DNA of 10,959 nucleotides from an uncultured Clostridia bacterium (lineage in GTDB: Bacteria; Bacillota; Clostridia; TANB77; CAG-508), in the NCBI GenBank assembly GCA_947631385.1, contig CANRLE010000033.1:1-10959 (forward strand). Reading direction: 5' to 3'. The translations under genes and the position numbers were made by a program. Positions 6,313 to 10,959 of this stretch are shown here, one piece after another (positions within the stretch are counted from its first letter, which is position 1; each line of letters begins with the position of its first letter). Below the pieces are notes generated by a model. The model did not search any database. It saw nothing but the letters and a program-made list of their open reading frames with translations, and was not told where the DNA came from.

Positions 6313-7435
6313 GGAATTAGGAATTTATATACACATTCCATTTTGTAAAAGCAGATGTTATTATTGTGATTTTATATCTTATGCAGGCTGTGAACAACAT
6401 ATAGAAAATTATATTGAAAAAGTTATACAAGAAATGGAGCAATATGATTTTAGCAATTATAATGTAACAACTATTTACATAGGAGGAGGAACTCCATCTT
6501 ATATAGATGCAACATATATTAAACAATTGCTAGATGTGTTAAAAAGCAAAATATCAAAAAATGAAACAAAGTGGGAAAAAATTGAAATTACAATAGAAGT
6601 TAACCCCGGTACAGTTATAAAAAGAAAATTGGAGCAATACAAAAGGTTAGGAATTAATAGAATTAGTATTGGATTACAAAGTACAAATGATAAATTATTA
6701 AAACAAATAGGAAGAATTCATAATTATCAACAATTTAAAGAAGTATATCAAGATATTAAAGAAACGGGTTTTGAAAATGTAAATGTTGATTTGATGATAG
6801 GTTTGCCAAACCAAAGTATTCAAGATATTAAAAAGGATTTAAAAGACATAATAGATATGAATCCAAACCATGTAAGTGTTTATTCTCTAATTGTAGAAGA
6901 AGGAACAAAAATGGAACAATTAATAAAAAGTGGAAAATTGCAACTATCAGATGAGGAAATAGAGAGACAAATGTATTGGTATGTCAAAAACACTTTAGAG
7001 TTGAATGGATATGAACATTATGAAATATCAAATTTTGCTAAAAAAGGAAAAGAATCTAAGCATAACTTGAATTGTTGGGAACAAAAGGAATATGTAGGGC
7101 TAGGAGTAGCAGCACATTCTTATTTGAATGGTGTGCGTTATTCTAATACTACTTTTAATTCAAATTATGAATGGGATTTTAAACGTAAAAAAATAGAAGA
7201 AGAACAAACAATTGATGATATGAAGAAAGAATATATGCTATTGGGACTTAGGAAAATAAATGGAGTTAGTATTCAAAAGTTTAAAGAAAAGTATGGGGAA
7301 AATCCTATTTTTTTGTATAAAAACGAATTAGAGGAGCTAGTGAATGATGGATTGCTAGAGATTGACGGCGATTGGATTCGCCTTACATATAAAGGAATTG
7401 ACTTAGCAAATCTTGTATGGGAAAAATTCGTATAA
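6302..7435 (+). CDS. hemW: Radical SAM protein HemW (heme chaperone, coproporphyrinogen oxidase-like)
   Basis: 377 residues, the normal length. The radical-SAM motif is HIPFCKSRCYYCDF with iron-sulfur ligands C15, C19 and C22. The form CxxxCxxC followed by DF, without the extra cysteine of the CxxCxC form in HemN, identifies HemW rather than true oxygen-independent coproporphyrinogen oxidase. GGGTPS (61-66) is the SAM-binding glycine block, and VDLMIGLPNQS and VYSLIVEEGT are typical barrel segments. The C-terminal HemW domain is recognisable by HNLNCWEQKEYVGLGVAAHSYLNG, read as two adjoining blocks, HNLNCW and YVGLGVAAHSY. Known members bind heme and deliver it to respiratory enzymes; whether this organism makes heme cannot be seen here. 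ATG 6302 lies inside the end of whiA, with GGAG at 6291-6294 seven bases upstream, so translation is probably coupled. Only an A/T hairpin of doubtful strength follows the stop. Confidence 0.95.
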   Translation: MKNKELGIYIHIPFCKSRCYYCDFISYAGCEQHIENYIEKVIQEMEQYDFSNYNVTTIYIGGGTPSYIDATYIKQLLDVLKSKISKNETKWEKIEITIEVNPGTVIKRKLEQYKRLGINRISIGLQSTNDKLLKQIGRIHNYQQFKEVYQDIKETGFENVNVDLMIGLPNQSIQDIKKDLKDIIDMNPNHVSVYSLIVEEGTKMEQLIKSGKLQLSDEEIERQMYWYVKNTLELNGYEHYEISNFAKKGKESKHNLNCWEQKEYVGLGVAAHSYLNGVRYSNTTFNSNYEWDFKRKKIEEEQTIDDMKKEYMLLGLRKINGVSIQKFKEKYGENPIFLYKNELEELVNDGLLEIDGDWIRLTYKGIDLANLVWEKFV

Positions 7436-7452
7436 AAATTTAAAAAATTTTA

Positions 7453-7481
7453 TTGCTATTTCACAAACTATATGATAAAAT
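7453..7481 (+). promoter_or_regulatory. Sigma-A-type promoter for the 88-residue gene
   Basis: TTGCTA (7453-7458) and TAAAAT (7476-7481) are separated by 17 bases, with a TG one base before the -10 box (7473-7474), which makes an extended -10. Initiation near 7488 would give a leader of about 24 bases before the ATG at 7512. This is a sequence-based prediction. Confidence 0.6.
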
Positions 7482-7511
7482 GTTACGTATAAATAAATGA
7501 GGTGAAATTAT

Positions 7512-7778
7512 ATGGATAATGATTTTTTAAAGATAGCAAAAGAAAATGGTAAAATAAGAGAAATAAAGGAAGCTTTTGATTATTATCCTGTGGAAGAAGA
7601 GTGGCACGAGGGGAAAGTAGAAAATGTTCTAAAAGTGCAGGAAGATTCTCAAGAATATTATATATATATAGGAGATATATATAAAATAGACAACAGACAA
7701 ATTTTATTTAAAGTAGGAGAAGTTACAAAAGAAAAAGTAAAAGAATATAAAGAAGCCTTTTATAAAAATTTAAAATAA
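7512..7778 (+). CDS. Small hypothetical protein, 88 residues
   Basis: I do not recognise this protein. The gene looks real: ATG 7512 has a strong site GAGGTGA (7499-7505) six bases upstream, a good promoter before it, and a terminator-like repeat just after its stop. The product is soluble in appearance, with no signal peptide, membrane segment or cysteines, and is rich in E, K, Y and I. A probable N-terminal helix (about 3-22) is followed by YYPVEEEWHEGKV (24-36). Next comes a beta-looking segment EYYIYIGDIYKID (48-60) and ILFKVGEV (64-71), and the chain ends in a charged helix (73-88). The central strands might form a small beta-sheet or barrel domain, but no family is claimed. It sits alone between hemW and recN on its own transcript, so the context says little about function. 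Confidence 0.8.
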   Translation: MDNDFLKIAKENGKIREIKEAFDYYPVEEEWHEGKVENVLKVQEDSQEYYIYIGDIYKIDNRQILFKVGEVTKEKVKEYKEAFYKNLK

Positions 7779-7780
7779 AG

Positions 7781-7848
7781 AAAAAATGTTCGCAAAAAGT
7801 ATTGACATTTTTAAAAAATGAAGATACAATAAAGGCGAACATTTTTTT
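7781..7848 (+). terminator. Terminator-like inverted repeat enclosing the recN promoter
   Basis: AAAAAATGTTCGC (7781-7793) and GCGAACATTTTTT (7835-7847) form a perfect 13-bp stem, followed by one more T. It begins three bases after the stop of the 88-residue gene. The 41-base loop is unusually long for an intrinsic terminator and contains a complete promoter for recN. A read-through transcript could form the stem and end in the U-run; transcripts starting at the recN promoter lack the left arm. The stem is mostly A-T with a short GC core, so its efficiency is uncertain. Confidence 0.55.
7802..7830 (+). promoter_or_regulatory. Consensus sigma-A-type promoter of recN
   Basis: TTGACA (7802-7807) and TACAAT (7825-7830) are spaced by exactly 17 bases, close to a perfect vegetative promoter. 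Expected initiation is near 7837, just inside the right arm of the surrounding inverted repeat, giving a leader of about 37 bases. The spacer contains the A/T palindrome CATTTTTAAAAAATG (7806-7820). No LexA (SOS) box of the CGAAC-N4-GTTCG type is visible here. Confidence 0.8.
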
Positions 7849-7873
7849 AGTATAAAAACATAGGAGGTAAAAA

Positions 7874-9505
7874 ATGATAACAACATTACACATAAAAAAT
7901 ATTGGAATAATAGAAGATATAACAATAGATTTAGGGCAAGGTTTAAATGTTTTAACAGGAGAAACTGGAGCAGGGAAAACGCTAATAATAGACTCATTGC
8001 AAATTATATCAGGTGGAAGATTTTCAAAAGAAATGATAAGAAAAGGAGAAACACAATCATTTGTTGAATTATGCATGTATGAACCTGAAAATGAAAATGC
8101 AATTGATGGAAACATTATTGTATCAAGAGAAATCAATGTAAATGGAAAAAACATGTGTAAAATAAATGGAAGAATGGTAACAGTTAATGAACTAAAAGAA
8201 TTTATGAGACGTTTTATTGAAATTCATGGTCAAAATGATAATCAAAATTTATTAGATGCTAAAATGCACTTAAATTATTTAGATGGATTTATAGGAGAAA
8301 AAATTTCAAATCCAAAACGAAAATACGAAAATCTTTATACAGAATACTGTGACATTAAACAAGAATTAAAAAATAATTTTGGAGATGAAAAAGAAAAACA
8401 AAGAAAATTAGATTTATTACAATATCAAATCAAAGAAATAGAACAAGCAAACTTAAAAATAGGAGAAGAAGAAGAACTAGAAGAAAAAAGAAAAATAATA
8501 TTAAACTCAGAAAAAATAACAGAAAACTTGCAAGAAGCAGATAGTTTAATATCAGAAAATGGAATTGATAGTATAAGTATGGCAATAAGGGCTTTAGAAA
8601 AAATTGAAAATATAGATACTCAATATGAAAAATTATCTAGTGAATTAAAAAACATATATTATGAACTTCAAGAAGTAGCAAGAGATGTAAACAACTGCAA
8701 GAGTGACATGGAATTTGACGAAGAGGAAAGAGATTTTATAGAAGAAAGATTAGACTTAATTTATTCATTAAAAAGAAAATATGGAAATACAATAGAGGAA
8801 ATTTTAAAATATAAAGATAATATTAAAGAAGAAGTAGAACATATTGAAAACTTAGAAGAATATAATAATAAATTAAAGAAAAAGCAAAATGACATTGAAG
8901 AACAAATGAAATTGCTAGCAAATCAAATGCATGAAACAAGAAAACAAAAAGCTGAGATTTTAAATGAAAAAATTAATCAAGAATTAGAAGAACTAGAAAT
9001 GAAAAATGCGAAAATCAATGTAAAAATTAATTACTTAGAAAATGAATATTTAAGAACAGGAAAAGATATTGTGACTTTCTATATTACAACAAATAAGGGA
9101 GAAGAGGAAAAGGAATTATCTAAAATAGCATCAGGAGGAGAAATGTCAAGAACAATGTTAGCTATTAAAAAAGTATTAGCAGATACTGATAAAATGCCAG
9201 TTCTAGTATTTGATGAAATAGATACTGGAATTAGTGGAAAAGCAGCAAATTCTGTAGCAGGTAAATTAAAGAGAATTGCTAACAATCATCAAGTTATGTG
9301 TATATCACATTTACCCAATATAGCAGCAATGGCAGATTACAATTACTTTATTAGCAAAGATATTTATCAAGATAGAACTAAAACTCAAGTTAAACTATTA
9401 CAGGAAAATGAAGTTATTGAAGAAATTGCAAGGATTTCATCTGGTGAGATAAATGACATAAGTTTAAAATATGCTAATGAATTGAGACATAAAAAAGCTT
9501 CTTAA
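7874..9505 (+). CDS. recN: DNA repair protein RecN
   Basis: 543 residues, close to the usual 550-570. RecN is an SMC-like ABC ATPase recruited early to DNA double-strand breaks, where it supports end cohesion and homologous recombination. Walker A is GETGAGKT at 29-36. After it come the conserved block IHGQNDNQNLLD and a long central region (about 150-390) rich in E, K and L that should form the antiparallel coiled coil. The C-terminal half-ATPase has the signature SGGEMS (420-425), Walker B VLVFDE (443-448) and the D-loop region IDTGISG, then a histidine switch in ISHLPN. All ATPase motifs are present. ATG 7874 follows an excellent AGGAGGT (7862-7868) with five bases between. It has its own consensus promoter and a terminator overlapping its stop, so it appears monocistronic. 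In many Firmicutes recN follows argR; here it does not. Confidence 0.97.
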   Translation: MITTLHIKNIGIIEDITIDLGQGLNVLTGETGAGKTLIIDSLQIISGGRFSKEMIRKGETQSFVELCMYEPENENAIDGNIIVSREINVNGKNMCKINGRMVTVNELKEFMRRFIEIHGQNDNQNLLDAKMHLNYLDGFIGEKISNPKRKYENLYTEYCDIKQELKNNFGDEKEKQRKLDLLQYQIKEIEQANLKIGEEEELEEKRKIILNSEKITENLQEADSLISENGIDSISMAIRALEKIENIDTQYEKLSSELKNIYYELQEVARDVNNCKSDMEFDEEERDFIEERLDLIYSLKRKYGNTIEEILKYKDNIKEEVEHIENLEEYNNKLKKKQNDIEEQMKLLANQMHETRKQKAEILNEKINQELEELEMKNAKINVKINYLENEYLRTGKDIVTFYITTNKGEEEKELSKIASGGEMSRTMLAIKKVLADTDKMPVLVFDEIDTGISGKAANSVAGKLKRIANNHQVMCISHLPNIAAMADYNYFISKDIYQDRTKTQVKLLQENEVIEEIARISSGEINDISLKYANELRHKKAS

Positions 9506-9530
9506 AAATGCCGAAAGGCATTTTTCTTTT
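9504..9530 (+). terminator. Intrinsic terminator of recN
   Basis: AAAAATGCC (9504-9512), a GAAA tetraloop (9513-9516) and GGCATTTTT (9517-9525) form a perfect 9-bp stem followed by CTTTT. The first two bases of the stem are the last two of the recN TAA stop codon. The GNRA loop and T-rich tail make this a convincing Rho-independent terminator. Confidence 0.88.
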
Positions 9531-9558
9531 GCATAAACTATAGAAAAATGGATAAAAT
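9529..9558 (+). promoter_or_regulatory. Probable promoter of eno
   Basis: TTGCAT (9529-9534) and TAAAAT (9553-9558) are 18 bases apart. The -35 box overlaps the T-rich tail of the recN terminator. Initiation near 9565 would leave a leader of about 18 bases containing the binding site AAAGGAAGG (9567-9575), so the transcript start would be very close to the ribosome site. It is the only good candidate in the 77-base gap. Confidence 0.55.
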
Positions 9559-9582
9559 AGGAAAAGAAAGGAAGGCGATAGA

Positions 9583-10848
9583 ATGAAAGATTTTTTAGAA
9601 ATTATAGATATTAAGGCAATAGAAATTCTAGATTCAAGGGGAAATCCGACAATACAAGTAGAAGTAACAACAGAAGATGGATTTCAAGGAGTAGCAGCAG
9701 TACCATCAGGTGCTTCAACAGGAAGTTTTGAAGCAGTAGAATTACGAGATGGAGATAAAAATAGATATTTTGGAAAAGGTGTACAAAAAGCAGTAGATAA
9801 TGTTAATAAGAAAATAGCTAAGCAAATAATAGGAATGAATGTTTATGAACAAAGAAAAATAGATAGTGAATTAGTAAAAATAGATGATACGCCCAATAAA
9901 TCAAATTTAGGTGCAAATAGCCTATTAGGAGTATCAATTGCGGTAGCTAAAGCAGCAGCTAATTCATTAAATATGGAATTATATGAATACATTGGAGGAA
10001 TAAGAGCAAAAGAATTACCAGTTCCAATGATGAATATTTTAAATGGAGGTAAGCATTCTGAAAACAATATAAGTATCCAAGAATTTATGATTATGCCAAT
10101 TGGTGAAATTACATTTCAAGAAAGATTAAAAAGAGGAGTAGAAGTATATCATACATTAAAGAAGGTTTTAAAAGAAAAAGGTTATAGTGTCGGAGTTGGA
10201 GATGAAGGAGGATTTGCTCCTAATCTAGATAATGAAGAACAAGCTTTAGATTTAATATTAGAAGCAATAAAAAAAGCAGGATATGAACCAGAGAAAGATA
10301 TTGTATTAGCATTAGATATTGCCGGTACAGAAATGTATGAGGAAGCACAGAAAATAGGAAAAGATGGATATTATTTTTGGAAGACACAACAGTTAAAAAC
10401 CAAACAAGAAATGATACAATATGTAATTGATTTATGTAATAAATATCCAATTGTATCTGTAGAAGATGGATTAGCAGAAGAGGACTGGGAAAGCTGGAAA
10501 GAGTTGACAAATAAAATCGGAGATAAAATACAGTTAGTAGGGGACGACTTATTTGTAACAAATCCAAAAAGACTAAGAAATGGAATAGAAAAAGGAATTG
10601 CGAATAGTATTTTAATTAAACCAAATCAAATAGGAACATTAACAGAGACTTTAGATACTATTTATATGGCTCAGAAAAATGGTTATAGAACCATTATTTC
10701 ACATCGTTCAGGAGAAACAGATGATACAACAATTGCAGATATTGCAGTAGGTGTAAATAGCGGACAAATAAAAACAGGTGCACCTTGTAGAATTGATAGA
10801 GTAGCAAAATATAACAGACTTTTAAAAATTGAATCAGAATTAGAATAA
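9583..10848 (+). CDS. eno: Enolase (phosphopyruvate hydratase)
   Basis: 421 residues, slightly shorter than the common 428-434 because the chain ends soon after AKYNRLLKIE. Enolase dehydrates 2-phosphoglycerate to phosphoenolpyruvate in glycolysis and runs in reverse in gluconeogenesis; it is cytosolic and needs magnesium. Visible features are the mobile loop SGASTG (42-47) and catalytic E208 in GDEGGFAPN. The metal ligands are D245 (ALDIAG), E294 (VEDGLAEEDW) and D321 (VGDDLF). K346 (ILIKPNQIGT), the phosphate-binding SHRSGE (373-378) and K397 (GQIKTGAP) complete the site. Small departures from the commonest sequence are GGKHSENN in place of GGAHADNN and KPNQ in place of KVNQ; the key histidine is kept. 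ATG 9583 has AAAGGAAGG upstream at good spacing. It stands alone with its own promoter and terminator rather than at the end of a gap-pgk-tpi-gpm operon. Confidence 0.98.
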   Translation: MKDFLEIIDIKAIEILDSRGNPTIQVEVTTEDGFQGVAAVPSGASTGSFEAVELRDGDKNRYFGKGVQKAVDNVNKKIAKQIIGMNVYEQRKIDSELVKIDDTPNKSNLGANSLLGVSIAVAKAAANSLNMELYEYIGGIRAKELPVPMMNILNGGKHSENNISIQEFMIMPIGEITFQERLKRGVEVYHTLKKVLKEKGYSVGVGDEGGFAPNLDNEEQALDLILEAIKKAGYEPEKDIVLALDIAGTEMYEEAQKIGKDGYYFWKTQQLKTKQEMIQYVIDLCNKYPIVSVEDGLAEEDWESWKELTNKIGDKIQLVGDDLFVTNPKRLRNGIEKGIANSILIKPNQIGTLTETLDTIYMAQKNGYRTIISHRSGETDDTTIADIAVGVNSGQIKTGAPCRIDRVAKYNRLLKIESELE

Positions 10849-10853
10849 ATAAA

Positions 10854-10885
10854 GAGATTCCTAAATAGGAATCTCAATTTTATTG
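10854..10885 (+). terminator. Probable intrinsic terminator of eno
   Basis: GAGATTCC (10854-10861), a six-base loop and GGAATCTC (10868-10875) form a perfect 8-bp stem five bases after the enolase stop. The following tract AATTTTATT is T-rich but interrupted, so termination may be incomplete. It could also work for a gene arriving from the other strand beyond the window. Confidence 0.75.
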
Positions 10886-10892
10886 TATATAT

Positions 10893-10913
10893 ACTTCCGG
10901 CTATGCCGGTAGT
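10893..10913. repeat. GC-rich palindrome, possible edge of an intergenic repeat
   Basis: ACT-T-CCGGC (10893-10901) pairs with GCCGG-T-AGT (10905-10913) around a TAT loop, with a single T-T mismatch. The GC-rich core stands out from the surrounding A/T-rich DNA. The bases to the window end (10914-10959) hold no visible gene; GAAGG (10917-10921) and CCTTC (10948-10952) form a weak second inverted pair. This may be the start of a dispersed repeat cut by the edge, which one copy cannot prove. Confidence 0.5.
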
Positions 10914-10959
10914 AAAGAAGGCTTTAGCTTTGTAATAGACAAAACTCCCTTCATAGTAT

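Noticed and set aside
7435..7451. A/T-only hairpin after hemW as a terminator
   Set aside because: The stem AAAATT with AATTTT has no G-C pair and only a short T-run, too weak to call.
7471..7476. TATGAT as the -10 box before the small gene
   Set aside because: It would leave only 12 bases to TTGCTA; TAAAAT five bases further on gives the ideal 17.
7663..7683. TATATATA inverted repeat around an AGGAG-like site within the small gene
   Set aside because: It is explained by alternating tyrosine and isoleucine codons, and no start codon follows at useful spacing.
7786..7841. Possible LexA (SOS) box from the GTTCG and CGAAC half-sites before recN
   Set aside because: The half-sites are in the opposite order to CGAAC-N4-GTTCG and more than 40 bases apart, so they do not form a standard site.
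10220..10567. Open frame on the - strand inside eno, 115 residues
   Set aside because: It is antisense to conserved enolase motifs and has a leucine-rich shadow composition.
1..10959. CRISPR arrays, tRNA or rRNA genes, transposases, toxin-antitoxin or defence genes
   Set aside because: I looked on both strands and found no spaced direct repeats, cloverleaf, ribosomal segment or recognisable proteins of these classes.

Overview
The window reads as a chromosomal housekeeping stretch from a low-GC Gram-positive bacterium (Firmicutes, most likely an anaerobic Clostridia-type lineage). The DNA is very A/T-rich, every credible gene lies on the + strand, coding strands are purine-loaded with A-ending codons, Shine-Dalgarno sites are strong, and the set FemX-type ligase, Alr, FtsH, PrmC, WhiA, HemW, RecN and enolase is typical of that group. 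I cannot name a genus.

Layout. (i) 1-4337: a compact cell-envelope cluster: the 3' end of a FemX/FemAB peptidoglycan bridge ligase, a divergent alanine racemase, a multi-pass membrane protein resembling the DUF1189 family, and the membrane AAA+ protease FtsH. The first three genes abut or overlap and ftsH follows after 25 bases. (ii) 4338-4602: a non-coding gap of 265 bases dominated by a long palindromic element with 37-bp perfect inverted arms and two smaller potential hairpins between them. (iii) 4603-7435: prmC-whiA-hemW, with zero spacing and then an 11-base overlap, so almost certainly one transcript. (iv) 7436-7873: an 88-residue protein of unknown function with its own promoter, followed by an arrangement in which the recN promoter sits in the loop of a terminator-like inverted repeat. 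(v) 7874-9530: recN with a clean terminator. (vi) 9531-10885: enolase as a single-gene unit with its own promoter and terminator, followed by a GC-rich palindrome that may begin another repeat cut by the window edge.

How the genes work together. FemX and Alr plausibly act in peptidoglycan precursor synthesis, supplying a D-amino acid and branching the stem peptide. FtsH does membrane protein quality control and may act on products of the same cluster. PrmC modifies release factors, WhiA is a DNA-binding regulator linked to division and sporulation, HemW is a radical-SAM protein, RecN acts in double-strand break repair, and enolase is glycolytic.

I see no defence system, CRISPR array, prophage, tRNA or rRNA, and no evidence for a wholly new multi-gene system. 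The points most worth a second look are the unusual C-terminal active-site region of the racemase, the palindromic element after ftsH, the promoter nested in a terminator before recN, and the unrecognised 88-residue protein.
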